Notes: generated by a model from the letters alone, not told the origin. Numbered from the stretch's first letter, positions 53,818 through 63,419 are shown. The stretch: DNA of 64,000 bases from Vagococcus martis (GCF_002026305.1 NZ_MVAB01000001.1:1718001-1782000); one strand, 5' to 3'. Program-made: numbers and translations.

Positions 53818-55737
53818 TTAGTATGGTAAATAATTTAATAATTTTGTCAGATCATTTATTTGTCCTTGTAAACTTGAACCAATCGTTGTATCACGAACAT
53901 ATTTTCTTTCAACAGGTCTATCAACAATACGTTTGATAGAAACAATATCATCATTTTGTAAAATCACTTCTTCTACAGAAGAAAATGGTTTGTGTGCGAC
54001 TAATTGCATACCATATGAATTATACAGTAAGGTGTATCCTGCGATTCCTGTTGTCTTTTGGTATGGTTTTGAAAACCCACCATCAATCACTAACATTTTA
54101 CCACCGGCTTTAATTGGCGTCTCACCTTTAATTTCTTTTACTGGCGTATGACCATTTATAAGGTGGCTATCATCTTTATAGAGACCAAACTCTGATAGAA
54201 TAAAGGAAATAGTTTCTTCATTTTCTCTAAGCGTGTAATAAGCGTTTTTTTCTTCAATATGTGTGGATTTATCTTCAATAAAGTAACGCTCAAAAGTCGT
54301 CATTTCTTTTTTTCCAAATAAAGAAGAGTTCTCACCAGACCATAAGTACCATAATAAGTCTGTATCAAAATCATCGTATGTTTCTGGACTGGTATAAGCT
54401 TTTCTAAGGCTTGTCTCAAAGAAATCTAGCAGTTCTTTTCCTTTATACGACCCGTTAGTTAGTTTAAATTCTTTTAAGGAGCCATCTTTATTTAAGGGAA
54501 CGCATCCATGTATCAGTAGGTTATCATTATAAACTAAATACATATTGCCTTTTTTGACTAAAAAATCAGTATGTCGTTTTAGTTTTTCAGAGTGGATAAA
54601 GTTTTGCATCAGTCTTTCGATGATATCTTCTTCTTCAGGTGTAAGTATTGAAGGATTGTCAGGATTGACTGTCATAAAACAAGTATTAGTTAAAGGATAT
54701 TCTTTTCCTTTTATCGAGACAGTTAACTGGTCAAAATTTGTATGTGATAATAATTTACGGTGATCCATATCAAATTCAGGTCGTCTTTGAACTAATTGTT
54801 CTTCTAGTTTGAATTGTAAGATAGCTGCGGCCTGATGCATTTTAGTTGTTTCTAACAGTTCTTCTTTAGAAGAATAGGTTTCAGGAGTTGTTTTTGGTCT
54901 AAAGGCTTCGTTATCTAGGTAATATTTTTCAGCATAAGTAAGTAGTGGTCGCAAATTAATGCCATAAGTATCTTCTATTATATCTAAATTATTATAACGA
55001 GCGGATATTCGAATAATATTCATCATACATAACGGTGATCCAGCAGCTGCTCCAATCCAAATAATATCATGGTTTCCCCACTGTATATCAACAGAATGAT
55101 AATCAATTAAGGCGTCAATGATTTTATCAGGTTCAGGTCCTCTGTCGTAAATATCGCCGACGACATGGAGATGGTCTACAACAAGTCGTTGAATGGTGTA
55201 ACACAAATCAATAATTAAAGCGTTTCCTTGTTTAAGCGTTAAAACATCTGATATGATTTGGTTATAGTATTCTTTTTTATCAGTATTTGTTTTAACCTGA
55301 TATAAAAGTTCTTCAATAATGTAAGAAAAACGTTTAGGTAATGATTTTCTTAATTTTGAACGAGTATATTTACTTGCACTAAATTTAATTAATCGAATGA
55401 GTTGATCAATTGTTTGTCTATACCAATTAGTGTCAATTTGTTTTTCGATGTGTTTGAGTTTTTGTTCTGGATAATAGATGAGTGAAGCAAGTGTTTGTTT
55501 TTCTTCATCCGTTAACTCGTTATTGAAGACATCATTTATCTTTTCCTTAACGTTTCCAGAGCCGTTATGTAGTAAATGTTGAAAGGCATTAAACTCTCCA
55601 TGCAAATCACTAACAAAGTGTTCCGTTCCTTTAGGTAAATTTTGAATCGCTTTCAAATTTATGATTTCGCTAATGATGTTTTCTTTATTTTTGTATTGTT
55701 TGTAGAGTAAATCAAGATATTTATTTTGTTCTTCCAT
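53818..55737 (-). CDS. fbp: Fructose-1,6-bisphosphatase, class III
   Basis: A 639-residue Firmicute-type FBPase of the metallophosphoesterase superfamily. Metal motifs are FVSDLHGEFNAF (residues about 42-53), VVGDIYDRGPEPD near 190, WGNHDIIWIG and INGHTPVKE. It catalyses the gluconeogenic dephosphorylation of fructose 1,6-bisphosphate. Start ATG 55737 after AAAGGTATAGGG; monocistronic. Confidence 0.95.
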   Translation of the reverse strand: MEEQNKYLDLLYKQYKNKENIISEIINLKAIQNLPKGTEHFVSDLHGEFNAFQHLLHNGSGNVKEKINDVFNNELTDEEKQTLASLIYYPEQKLKHIEKQIDTNWYRQTIDQLIRLIKFSASKYTRSKLRKSLPKRFSYIIEELLYQVKTNTDKKEYYNQIISDVLTLKQGNALIIDLCYTIQRLVVDHLHVVGDIYDRGPEPDKIIDALIDYHSVDIQWGNHDIIWIGAAAGSPLCMMNIIRISARYNNLDIIEDTYGINLRPLLTYAEKYYLDNEAFRPKTTPETYSSKEELLETTKMHQAAAILQFKLEEQLVQRRPEFDMDHRKLLSHTNFDQLTVSIKGKEYPLTNTCFMTVNPDNPSILTPEEEDIIERLMQNFIHSEKLKRHTDFLVKKGNMYLVYNDNLLIHGCVPLNKDGSLKEFKLTNGSYKGKELLDFFETSLRKAYTSPETYDDFDTDLLWYLWSGENSSLFGKKEMTTFERYFIEDKSTHIEEKNAYYTLRENEETISFILSEFGLYKDDSHLINGHTPVKEIKGETPIKAGGKMLVIDGGFSKPYQKTTGIAGYTLLYNSYGMQLVAHKPFSSVEEVILQNDDIVSIKRIVDRPVERKYVRDTTIGSSLQGQINDLTKLLNYLPY

Positions 55738-55878
55738 AATCCCTATACCTTTTCTTTTTTAGGTTAATAGTAGTATATAGAGTTATATTAGTCAATCTAT
55801 ACCAATTAGTAAAATTTACCTAATTGTCAAATGAAGAAAAAGTTTGTATAATTTTAAAGGATTGGAAAGGTGATAAAA

Positions 55879-56571
55879 ATGAGAAATGAAATGATGTATC
55901 GTCCAGTGTTAAAAGACGAGATAATCGATTTAATTAGATATAGACAGCCTGAAATGAGTGGAAAAGTCGGAGAAATCCAACAAGAAGCAAAAGAAACAGG
56001 AGTGCCAGTTATTCCCAATGAGACGGCTACGTTTCTGCGTTTCTTTTTAAAACAAATAAAAGCCAAAAATGTATTAGAAGTGGGAACAGCGATAGGTTTT
56101 TCGGCTAGTCTGATGATTGATGCTATGGGTCCAGATAGTCATGTTACGACGATTGATCGGTTTGATGTCATGATTAGACGAGCAAAAAAAACATTCGAAA
56201 AACTAGGAATAGAAGATCAAGTAACACTACTTGAGGGGGACGCTAAAGATATTTTAGGAACACTTGATGGACCGTTTGATTTTATTTTTATGGATAGTGC
56301 TAAATCAAAATACATTGAATTTTTACCAGATTGTTTAAGATTGGTGAAAGAAGGTGGCGTGATTATGATTGATGATGTATTTCAAGCAGGAACAGTCATG
56401 CACGACATAAAGGACATTCCTAAAAGTCAAAGAACAATTTATAGAAAATTGAATAAATTGTATGATGCTGTACTTGGAAATGAGGATTTATCAGTGACTA
56501 TCTTGCCACTAGGTGATGGTGTGTTAATGATCTCAAAAGAAGTTGCAGAAGTAAATTTAATAGTTGATTAA
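55879..56571 (+). CDS. SAM-dependent O-methyltransferase, YrrM-like
   Basis: A 230-residue class I methyltransferase of the O-methyltransferase family 3: VLEVGTAIGFSASLMIDAM (motif I, residues about 61-79), VTTIDRFDVMI (acidic loop) and FIFMDSAKSKY with the catalytic Asp, then MIDDVFQAG. Substrate unknown; YrrM-type members modify tRNA hydroxyuridine (TrmR), which is possible. ATG 55879 preferred over GTG 55870, with GGAAAGG upstream. Confidence 0.88.
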   Translation: MRNEMMYRPVLKDEIIDLIRYRQPEMSGKVGEIQQEAKETGVPVIPNETATFLRFFLKQIKAKNVLEVGTAIGFSASLMIDAMGPDSHVTTIDRFDVMIRRAKKTFEKLGIEDQVTLLEGDAKDILGTLDGPFDFIFMDSAKSKYIEFLPDCLRLVKEGGVIMIDDVFQAGTVMHDIKDIPKSQRTIYRKLNKLYDAVLGNEDLSVTILPLGDGVLMISKEVAEVNLIVD

Positions 56572-56600
56572 AGAATGTGACATATACACATTCTTTTTTT
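56571..56600 (+). terminator. Terminator after the methyltransferase
   Basis: AAAGAATGTG and CACATTCTTT pair around a short loop; T7 follows. Confidence 0.75.
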
Positions 56601-56616
56601 GTTACAATAAGACAAT

Positions 56617-56655
56617 AAAAAAACCAATTGATAAACACCTTATCAACTGGTTTAA
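56617..56655 (-). terminator. Terminator of tRNA-Arg
   Basis: On the minus strand AAACCAGTTGATAA pairs with TTATCAATTGGTTT (one G-U) around GGTG-type loop, with a T7 tail. Confidence 0.75.
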
Positions 56656-56659
56656 ATAA

Positions 56660-56733
56660 CGTCGCAGGAGGGATTCGAACCCCCGACCGTTCGCTTAGAA
56701 GGCGAATGCTCTATCCAGCTGAGCTACTGCGAC
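56660..56733 (-). tRNA. tRNA-Arg (anticodon TCT)
   Basis: A 74-nt cloverleaf on the minus strand: acceptor GTCGCAG/CTGCGAC with discriminator G, D-arm AGCTCAGCTGGATAGAGC, anticodon loop CTTCTAA (TCT), T-arm with GGTTCGAATCC. CCA is not encoded. Reads AGA codons, the common Arg codon in AT-rich genomes. Confidence 0.95.
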
Positions 56734-56773
56734 TGGATAATTAAAAGTATATGCTGTTTTAAACAACAGAATA

Positions 56774-56802
56774 ATCATAAACAATTTTTAGAGAATAGTC
56801 AA
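56774..56802 (-). promoter_or_regulatory. Promoter of tRNA-Arg
   Basis: On the minus strand TTGACT (56797-56802) and TATGAT (56774-56779) are spaced 17 bp. The IS30 copy ends 14 bp upstream of the -35. Confidence 0.7.
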
Positions 56803-56815
56803 CAGTTTTTTTAAT

Positions 56816-57879
56816 TTTCATTTGTCAAATTAAGCTAGACAAAATATCGTTGTCTACATAACTCAAAAATACTTCCAATGGTGTTTTATAGTTTAATGAT
56901 TTTCTAGGAATATTATTTCTTTTAGAAGCGATAGATTGGATAAAAGATTCCTCAACTTTGTTGAAATCCATTTGTTTAGGTAATCCATCTTTACGTAATA
57001 ACCCATTAGAGTTTTCATTTAAGCCACGTTGTGATGGTGTTCCTGGATCGGCAAAATAAATATCAATATCATTTAGATTGCTGATTGATTTCCAATTAGA
57101 AAATTCTTTACCACAATCGAATGTGATTGATTTAAATAGATGGCATGGAAACTTTTTAAACCAATTATTTAAACTATTTTCGATATCTATTGCTCGTCTG
57201 CCTATTGGTTTTAACGTAATAATCACTTTCGATAGTCTTTCAACGAGTGTGATAACAGCACTTTTATGATCTTTTCCAACAATTGTGTCACCTTCAAGGT
57301 GACCAAATTCATTATTAAAGAGTTGATAGTCCTTATTACGTTGATGGATGGTTCTTTTAAAGGCTTGTTTACCTCTTTTTTCTTTATAACCATTCGCTTT
57401 CCTTTTACCTTTCATAGGTAATGCGGTCAAATCAAACAGTCCTTGCTTAAATAATCTATAAAGAGTACTGATAGAACATGAGATAGGAAACTCAGCACGA
57501 CCAATAATGACATCTGGAGTCCATCCTTGAACAACCTTCTTTTGAATGTATTCTGTTTCATTATCAGATAAAGAAATAGGACGCCTGCCACAATTCTTTT
57601 TATTATTTTTGTATCTTTTATAGTAATCTAGTGCAGATAATCCCTCATCAAAAGCTTTGTAAACATTATAGATAGTCTGTTTTGCTCGTTTCAATTGTTT
57701 CGCAACGTATGTTCCTTTTTTATTTTGATGGTAATAAGCTTCTATCAAAACTAGCTCGTCTGTAGTAAGATGTGTATAGGTCATTTGTGATCACTCTCCT
57801 TGTTTTCTTTGGTTGGAAATACAATTTGAGTGTATCACAAATGATTTTTTAGTTGTCTAGCTTAATTTTACAATCGGCG
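56816..57879 (-). mobile_element. IS30-family insertion sequence, copy 2 (1064 bp)
   Basis: Same length and ends as copy 1 but inverted. Flanked by AAT on the plus strand at the two ends as a 3-bp duplication (ATT in element orientation). Inserted just upstream of the tRNA-Arg promoter. Confidence 0.9.
56825..57784 (-). CDS. IS30-family transposase
   Basis: Identical in all 319 residues to the protein at 29469-30428, with the same helix-turn-helix and DDE residues (HLEGDTIVG, FDCGKEFSNW, RGLNENSNG). The identity shows recent transposition or gene conversion. Confidence 0.95.
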   Translation of the reverse strand: MTYTHLTTDELVLIEAYYHQNKKGTYVAKQLKRAKQTIYNVYKAFDEGLSALDYYKRYKNNKKNCGRRPISLSDNETEYIQKKVVQGWTPDVIIGRAEFPISCSISTLYRLFKQGLFDLTALPMKGKRKANGYKEKRGKQAFKRTIHQRNKDYQLFNNEFGHLEGDTIVGKDHKSAVITLVERLSKVIITLKPIGRRAIDIENSLNNWFKKFPCHLFKSITFDCGKEFSNWKSISNLNDIDIYFADPGTPSQRGLNENSNGLLRKDGLPKQMDFNKVEESFIQSIASKRNNIPRKSLNYKTPLEVFLSYVDNDILSSLI

Positions 57880-58071
57880 AATAAAAAAATTTGTCATTAA
57901 AAAACTTGACCTAAAAGGAAAATTAAAAGAAAAAATGGATGATAAACAAACGAAAATTAAAAATACTAGACAAAAAGTAGAAGTATGATGTATACTTACA
58001 AAAGTATTGTTGATATTATGGGGAAATTAAACAATATAACAATTAATTTAGGTGTAAGGGGAATATACAAT

Positions 58072-58686
58072 ATGGGGAAAATTGATCCACGAGTCATTAA
58101 AACTCGTAAAAAACTAAGACAGGCTTTTTTAGATTTATTAAAAACTCGTAGCTTAAGCGAGATGAATATTAAAGATTTAACTAATCAAGCAGGTGTTACC
58201 AGAGGAACTTTTTATTTACATTACCGAGATAAAGATACATTTATTGAGACGATTATGGAAGAAATTATTGAAGATTTCTATGAATCAGTCATTGAGTATG
58301 TACCTTATCAAGGGGATGACGAGAAACAAATTCCAAGAATTGTTTTAGATAAAGTGTTTGCTTATATTGGTAACTCACCAGAGTTTTTTGTCACGCTGCT
58401 TAATGAAAACGATGCAGAAGACTATCGTGTGCTATTTAGCGAACGTTTATACGACTATGTATTAGCTCATGTAAATTACGGAAACTCTATCCCAGTTAGA
58501 AAAATGCCCAAGGAATTAGTGAATAACTTTGTTGTTTACTCATTGTTAGGTATTGCAAACGCTTGGGTGAATGAAGGACAAATTTATGCTAATCATTATA
58601 TTGCAGCAATGGTTTCTAAGATGTATCGTTCTGAATTATTCATAGAAGTTGGATTATCAGACTTTTTTGTATCAGAAACAATCTAA
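58072..58686 (+). CDS. TetR-family regulator
   Basis: A 204-residue regulator: helix-turn-helix SEMNIKDLTNQAGVTRGTFYLHYRDK (about residues 27-52), then a ligand domain of the TetR_C_8-like type. ATG 58072 (MGKIDPRVIK) follows AAGGGGAAT; the frame is open from 57985 without a site. It stands alone, so its target cannot be inferred from neighbours. Confidence 0.9.
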   Translation: MGKIDPRVIKTRKKLRQAFLDLLKTRSLSEMNIKDLTNQAGVTRGTFYLHYRDKDTFIETIMEEIIEDFYESVIEYVPYQGDDEKQIPRIVLDKVFAYIGNSPEFFVTLLNENDAEDYRVLFSERLYDYVLAHVNYGNSIPVRKMPKELVNNFVVYSLLGIANAWVNEGQIYANHYIAAMVSKMYRSELFIEVGLSDFFVSETI

Positions 58687-58690
58687 ATTT

Positions 58691-58732
58691 AAAGAGAATG
58701 GTCAAAAGTTGTTGACCATTCTCTTTTTTTTT
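58691..58732 (+). terminator. Terminator after tetR
   Basis: AAAGAGAATGGTCAA pairs with TTGACCATTCTCTTT, followed by T9. Confidence 0.82.
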
Positions 58733-58740
58733 GGTACCAT
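58712..58740 (+). promoter_or_regulatory. Promoter of rplU operon, embedded in the terminator
   Basis: TTGACC (58712-58717) in the 3' arm of the tetR terminator and TACCAT (58735-58740) are spaced 17 bp. The -10 is imperfect. Confidence 0.5.
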
Positions 58741-58746
58741 GTTAAT

Positions 58747-58852
58747 GTTGTATTTGTGTGCACCACAACTACAACCGCACGAAACAAGTATTAAGAACGC
58801 GAGTCGCTTGTGACGGCGAGTCTAAGTAAAGAGAAGGAGGTGCGGAACAAAC
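58747..58852 (+). ncRNA. L21-type ribosomal protein leader
   Basis: The roughly 105-nt leader has TTGTGTGCACCACAA, GCGAGTCGCTTGTGACGGCGAGTC and related stems, then AGAAGGAGGTGC before rplU. This matches the placement and look of Firmicute L21 leaders, which bind a ribosomal protein for feedback control. Confidence 0.7.
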
Positions 58853-59161
58853 ATGTACGCTATTGTAAAAACTGGTGGAAAACAAGTTAAAGTAGAAGTA
58901 GGTCAAGCAATTTACGTTGAAAAATTAGACGTAGAAGCTGGCGGTAAAGTTGTGTTTGATGAAGTCGTTTTAGTAGGTGGAGAATCAACAAAAGTTGGGA
59001 CACCACTTGTAGAAGGAGCAACTGTTGAAGGAACTGTTGAAAAACAAGGAAAACAAAAGAAAGTTGTCACTTACAAATACAAACCTAAAAAAGATAGTCA
59101 TCGTAAGCAAGGTCATCGTCAACCTTATACAAAAGTTATGATTGAAGCAATTAATGCCTAA
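58853..59161 (+). CDS. rplU: Ribosomal protein bL21
   Basis: A 102-residue bL21 ([18 protein letters not shown] start, [18 protein letters not shown] end). Structural protein of the 50S subunit. First gene of rplU-prp-rpmA. Confidence 0.97.
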   Translation: MYAIVKTGGKQVKVEVGQAIYVEKLDVEAGGKVVFDEVVLVGGESTKVGTPLVEGATVEGTVEKQGKQKKVVTYKYKPKKDSHRKQGHRQPYTKVMIEAINA

Positions 59162-59177
59162 TTCTTAGAAAGTAGGT

Positions 59178-59531
59178 ATGCTTGTGATACAGGCTAAATT
59201 TAAGCAAACTGAGACCGGTGAGTTTTTATCATTTGAAATGGATGGACATGCTGAGTCAGGGCCTTTTGGCTATGATATCGTGTGTGCTGCGGCCTCTGCT
59301 TTATCTATTAATACGATAAATAGTATTAATGAGTTAGCAGGTTATACGCCCATCTATGATATGGAATCAGGGTATCTTTATTTTGAAAGATTAGAGTCTT
59401 TATCAGATAGACAAATTGATATAACAAATCTTTTGGTTCACAGTTTATTGATTGGGTTACGCTCAATCGAAGCTGATAATCAAGCATTTATACAAGTTAA
59501 ACTTAGTCAAGGAGGTGCAAATCCATGTTAA
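59178..59531 (+). CDS. prp: Ribosomal-processing cysteine protease Prp
   Basis: A 117-residue YsxB-type protease with catalytic His in [10 protein letters not shown] and Cys in [10 protein letters not shown]. It removes the N-terminal extension of bL27 encoded next. Overlaps rpmA by 7 bp. Confidence 0.93.
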   Translation: MLVIQAKFKQTETGEFLSFEMDGHAESGPFGYDIVCAAASALSINTINSINELAGYTPIYDMESGYLYFERLESLSDRQIDITNLLVHSLLIGLRSIEADNQAFIQVKLSQGGANPC

Positions 59532-59809
59532 AAATGAATCTACAATTATTCGCCCATAAAAAAGGTGGAGGTTCTACTACTAACGGTCGTGATTCAAGAT
59601 CAAAACGTTTAGGTGCTAAACGTGCTGATGGTCAAACTGTATCAGGTGGATCAATTTTATACCGTCAACGCGGAACAAAAATTTATCCAGGTGAAAATGT
59701 TGGTCGTGGTGGAGATGATACATTGTATGCAAAAGTGGACGGAGTTGTTCGTTTCGAACGCAAAGGACGCGAAAAAACACAAGTATCTGTTTATCCAGTG
59801 GCTAAATAA
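59525..59809 (+). CDS. rpmA: Ribosomal protein bL27
   Basis: A 94-residue bL27 with the Firmicute N-terminal extension [10 protein letters not shown] before HKKGGG; this is the Prp cleavage site, after which the mature N-terminus reaches the peptidyl-transferase centre. AAGGAGGTGC precedes ATG 59525. Confidence 0.97.
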   Translation: MLKMNLQLFAHKKGGGSTTNGRDSRSKRLGAKRADGQTVSGGSILYRQRGTKIYPGENVGRGGDDTLYAKVDGVVRFERKGREKTQVSVYPVAK

Positions 59810-59819
59810 TTTACTAATT

Positions 59820-59856
59820 AAAGCAACTTATTCAATAGAGTAGGTTGCTTTTTTTG
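59820..59856 (+). terminator. Terminator after rpmA
   Basis: AAGCAAC and GTTGCTT pair with an inner TTA/TAG region; T7 follows. Confidence 0.75.
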
Positions 59857-59930
59857 TTGCGTTTGATTTTATTTCACTCGTAAGTTTGTTATAATAAAAA
59901 GTAGCATAATGAAAGAGGGCGACGTAAATG

Positions 59931-60992
59931 ATGGAACGTGTAGAAAAATTACGAAGTAAAATGGTAGAACGTGGAATAGATAGCTTTTTAATTACTAATT
60001 CATATAATTTAAGATACTTAACTGGTTTTACAGGAACGACGGGTGTAGCGTTGATTACACTAGATAAAGCCTATTTCATTACGGATTTTAGATATACAGA
60101 ACAAGCAAGCGAACAATGTAAAGGATATGAAATTGTGAAAAATGTTGAACCTGTGTTTAATGTAGCAGCTGATTTAGTTAATAGTTCTGCAGCACAAAAC
60201 ATGGCGTTTGAAGAACAAACAGTGTCATTTTTCCAGTATACTGTCCTTGAAGAGTTAGTGAATGTAGATTTAGTCCCTGTTACTGGTATGATTGAAACAC
60301 TACGTGAAGTGAAAGACGTAGCAGAAATTGAAACAATTCGTAAAGCTTGTCAAATTGCAGATGCTGCGTTTGAGCATATCTTGACTTATATCAAACCCGG
60401 CATGACAGAAATTCAAGTAGCTAATGAATTAGACTTTTATATGAGAAGTTTAGGAGCAAGCGGTGTATCATTTGATACAATTGTCGCAAGTGGATTGCGT
60501 TCAGCAATGCCTCATGGAGTGGCGAGTGACAAAAAAATTGAAGTAGGAGATTTTATTACAATAGACTTTGGTTGCTACTATAATGGCTATGTATCAGACA
60601 TGACTCGTACGATTTCTTTGGGTGAACCAAGTGAAAAATTAAAAGAAATCTATCAGATTGTTAAAGACGCACAACAACTTGTTTTAGACAAAGCTAGACC
60701 AGGTATGACAGGTGTCGAACTAGATGCAATCGCAAGAGATTATATTACTGAAAAAGGGTACGGCGAAGCGTTTGGGCATTCGACAGGTCATGGTATTGGT
60801 TTAGAAATTCACGAAGGTCCTAATGTGTCTAAATTAGCTGAAAAAACATTTGTTCCAGGTAATGTCATTACAAATGAACCTGGCATCTATTTACCGGGGA
60901 TTGGTGGGGTTCGAATCGAAGATGACATGTTAGTAACAGAAGATGGCATCGACCGATTGACACACTCTCCAAAAGAGCTTATTATTTTATAG
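59931..60992 (+). CDS. Xaa-Pro aminopeptidase-like M24B peptidase
   Basis: A 353-residue (ATG 59931) or 354-residue (ATG 59928) metallopeptidase of the YqhT/PepP type. Metal ligands: two Asp in IDFGCYYNGYVSDMTRT, His in GHSTGHGIG, Glu in NEPGIY and RIEDDM. It removes N-terminal residues before proline. It lies directly upstream of efp, as in Bacillus, which fits handling of proline-containing peptides beside a factor for proline-stalled ribosomes. Confidence 0.93.
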   Translation: MERVEKLRSKMVERGIDSFLITNSYNLRYLTGFTGTTGVALITLDKAYFITDFRYTEQASEQCKGYEIVKNVEPVFNVAADLVNSSAAQNMAFEEQTVSFFQYTVLEELVNVDLVPVTGMIETLREVKDVAEIETIRKACQIADAAFEHILTYIKPGMTEIQVANELDFYMRSLGASGVSFDTIVASGLRSAMPHGVASDKKIEVGDFITIDFGCYYNGYVSDMTRTISLGEPSEKLKEIYQIVKDAQQLVLDKARPGMTGVELDAIARDYITEKGYGEAFGHSTGHGIGLEIHEGPNVSKLAEKTFVPGNVITNEPGIYLPGIGGVRIEDDMLVTEDGIDRLTHSPKELIIL

Positions 60993-61028
60993 AAATTTTT
61001 GTGAATCACAAAGGTTTAGGAGGCCGTT

Positions 61029-61586
61029 ATGATATCAGTTAATGATTTAAAAACTGGGTTAACAATCGAAGTTGATGGTAATATATTTAGAGTAATTGAG
61101 TTTCAACATGTTAAACCTGGAAAAGGTGCTGCATTTGTGAGAACCAAACTTAAAAATCTAAGAAATGGCAATACTGCTGAGAAGACATTTCGCGGAGGAG
61201 AAAAAGTAGCAAAGGCACAAATTGACAATAAAAAAATGCAGTATCTTTATGAATCTGGTGGTAGTTATGTTTTCATGGATATGGATACATATGAGCAGTT
61301 AGAATTACCATTTGAAACCATTGAGGATGAATTAAATTATTTATTGGAAAACAGTGAGTGTCATATTATGATGTATGGTACAGAAACTATTGGAATAAAT
61401 CTTCCAAATACGGTAGAATTAGAAGTCAAAGAAACAGAACCAGGAATTAAAGGAGATACGTCATCAGGAGGCTCAAAACCTGCTATAATGGAAACAGGTT
61501 TAGTTGTCCAAGTACCTTTCTTTATTAGTGAGGGTGACCGTTTGATTATTAATACATCTGATGGTTCATATGTTTCTCGTGCATAG
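61029..61586 (+). CDS. efp: Elongation factor P
   Basis: A 185-residue EF-P: KOW-like domain with the tip [12 protein letters not shown] (Lys as modification site, residues about 28-39), then two OB domains ending [17 protein letters not shown]. It rescues ribosomes stalled at polyproline. TTAGGAGG precedes ATG 61029. Confidence 0.97.
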   Translation: MISVNDLKTGLTIEVDGNIFRVIEFQHVKPGKGAAFVRTKLKNLRNGNTAEKTFRGGEKVAKAQIDNKKMQYLYESGGSYVFMDMDTYEQLELPFETIEDELNYLLENSECHIMMYGTETIGINLPNTVELEVKETEPGIKGDTSSGGSKPAIMETGLVVQVPFFISEGDRLIINTSDGSYVSRA

Positions 61587-61610
61587 TGATAGACTAAAGG
61601 AGGAAGTTTA

Positions 61611-62039
61611 ATGTCAGAAAATAAAAATTTGGTATTAAGTAACCAAAACCAAGCAATTGACGGAGAAATTGTTGTTGCTCCTGAAGTGATAGAAGTTATT
61701 GTAGGTATTGCTGCATCAAAAGTATCTGGTGTTTATGGCATGCGCGGTAACTTAGCATCTAATGTTGCTGAACTTTTTGGAAGTTCCGTACATGATAAAG
61801 GAGTGTATTTAACAAACGATTCAGGAAAAATAACACTAGATCTGTATTGCTTTTTAAATTATGGTGTCTCTGTTCCTAAGACAGCCATTGATATGCAAGA
61901 AAAAGTAAAACAGCAAGTTCTTTATATGACAGATTTAGAAATAGCAGAAGTAAATGTGCATGTTGTAGGTGTAGTGCCAGAAAAAACAACATTACCAGAT
62001 TTAAATGAATTATTTGATTCAGAAAATGAGGAAGATTAG
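61611..62039 (+). CDS. yqhY: Asp23/Gls24-family protein YqhY
   Basis: A 142-residue Asp23-family protein (APEVIEVIVGIAASKVSGVYGM, residues about 23-44). YqhY members lie beside nusB in Firmicutes and are linked to control of acetyl-CoA carboxylase in Bacillus; acc genes are not present here. AAAGGAGGAAG precedes the ATG. Confidence 0.9.
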   Translation: MSENKNLVLSNQNQAIDGEIVVAPEVIEVIVGIAASKVSGVYGMRGNLASNVAELFGSSVHDKGVYLTNDSGKITLDLYCFLNYGVSVPKTAIDMQEKVKQQVLYMTDLEIAEVNVHVVGVVPEKTTLPDLNELFDSENEED

Positions 62040-62040
62040 A

Positions 62041-62484
62041 GTGGGATTAACAAGACACCAGTTAAGAGAAGTAGCTTTTCAGACGATATTTTCGATGATG
62101 TACCAAGAAGATGCAGCAATCATTGACTCGATTTCTTATACGTTATCATTAATGGATGAAAAATTTGAGTTAGAAGAAGAAGATTTAGTGATTCCAACCT
62201 ATTTGGAAGTAGTTGTTACTGGAATAATGGAAAAACAGACTATACTAGATTCAATCATCGAAAAGCATTTAAAAGGTTGGAAAATTAATCGTTTAGCGAA
62301 AGCTGACTTGATTATTTTACGCCTGGCCATTTTTGAAATGTTATATTTAAAAGATGTACCCAATAAAGTATCGTTGAATGAGGCGTTGGAATTAGCAAAA
62401 ACGTATAGTGATGAAGAATCTAAACGTTTTATTAATGGTGTATTATCATCTGTTTTGAACGATATCGAAAATCAAAATAATTAA
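62041..62484 (+). CDS. nusB: Transcription antitermination factor NusB
   Basis: A 147-residue all-helical RNA-binding factor, starting at GTG 62041 (MGLTRHQLREVAFQTIF) with GAGGAAG in the end of yqhY. Ends VSLNEALELAKTYSDEESKRFINGVLSSVL, the conserved NusB tail. Part of rRNA antitermination. Only one base separates it from yqhY. Confidence 0.95.
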   Translation: MGLTRHQLREVAFQTIFSMMYQEDAAIIDSISYTLSLMDEKFELEEEDLVIPTYLEVVVTGIMEKQTILDSIIEKHLKGWKINRLAKADLIILRLAIFEMLYLKDVPNKVSLNEALELAKTYSDEESKRFINGVLSSVLNDIENQNN

Positions 62485-62485
62485 C

Positions 62486-62517
62486 AAAAGTAAAGATTAA
62501 TTTCTTTGCTTTTTTTA
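62486..62517 (+). terminator. Terminator after nusB
   Basis: AAAGTAAAGA and TCTTTGCTTT pair (one mismatch) around TTAAT-like loop; T7 follows. Confidence 0.7.
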
Positions 62518-62774
62518 TTTTGTGAAAAAACAAGAGTTTAATAGAACAAATAATTAAAAGAGAGCATAAAAATTGCTAATAAAATTGCGAGAAGGCATAA
62601 TTATGCTTGCTGTATAAGGAGTTTGGATAATTGAGTAATATAAAGGATGCAATTAATAATCAAAATAAAAACAATGGTGTTTTTTAACAGAGTCATTAAT
62701 TAATAGAAATTATATGAAGTAAGGAACAAATTCGATTTATAGCGGAAATTTAACTATAAAGAGGAGAATGGAAG
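62518..62774 (+). other. Gene-poor stretch between nusB and the coiled-coil gene
   Basis: AT-rich. Contains a GCATAATTATGC palindrome near 62595 and, after AAGGAG, a possible 18-codon frame from TTG 62631 (MSNIKDAINNQNKN) with no known likeness. No clear gene. Confidence 0.4.
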
Positions 62775-63419
62775 ATGAAGAAAGTTAATAAACGTGTGCT
62801 GGTTTTAGTGAGTATGGTAGCTTGTTTAATGTTTGGTGGAATCGTTGTGTACGCTAGTGCTGTCATTTGGGGCGGAGAAGATGATATCAAGGGAATCGAA
62901 GTTGTTTTAGATAAATTACAATCAGCTGTTCAATCAAGAGATGATAAATTAAAAGAAAGTGCCGGCAAAATTGAAAGCGAATTATCAGAAAAAGAAACAC
63001 TTACAGAAACAATCAAAAGTAAAGAGCAGGAAATTGACGAACTAAACGAAAAGCAGATAGAACTCGAGGTTAAAATTGAGGAATTAAATGCTACTATAGA
63101 AACACAAAAGAAAAATTTAGCAGCAAAAGATGCATATAGAGAAGCAGAAATCGCTGAAATGGAATCATACTATACTGGAGAAGTTAAAAAATACCAAGAA
63201 CAAGTAAGAGCTGAGGAAGCAGAAAAGAATGCGGTTCTTGAGAAATTAAATAATTTAACAATTGAAAAAGAAGAATTAGACAAAGAACTTACACGTTTGA
63301 AAAAAGCAAGTAATGAAAAAGATGGCAAACTAGAAAAAGCTAGAACAGACGTAAAAGAGTTACGAGAAAAAGCTGAGAGTATTTTAGAAGAAGTAAATAC
63401 AAATGAAAATGACCAGTAA
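62775..63419 (+). CDS. Membrane-anchored or secreted coiled-coil protein
   Basis: A 214-residue protein with one N-terminal hydrophobic segment (about residues 8-29, VLVLVSMVACLMFGGIVVYA) and then almost entirely charged heptad-like coiled coil (about 40-210). No named domain recognised. The anchor and outward coiled coil suggest a cell-envelope role. It separates nusB from folD, which are usually adjacent. GAGGAGAATGG precedes ATG 62775. Confidence 0.75.
   Translation: MKKVNKRVLVLVSMVACLMFGGIVVYASAVIWGGEDDIKGIEVVLDKLQSAVQSRDDKLKESAGKIESELSEKETLTETIKSKEQEIDELNEKQIELEVKIEELNATIETQKKNLAAKDAYREAEIAEMESYYTGEVKKYQEQVRAEEAEKNAVLEKLNNLTIEKEELDKELTRLKKASNEKDGKLEKARTDVKELREKAESILEEVNTNENDQ

Noticed and set aside
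29374-57879. Composite transposon formed by the two IS30 copies
   Set aside because: The enclosed 26 kb includes essential infC-rpmI-rplT in native order, and each copy has its own different 3-bp duplication, so they inserted independently.
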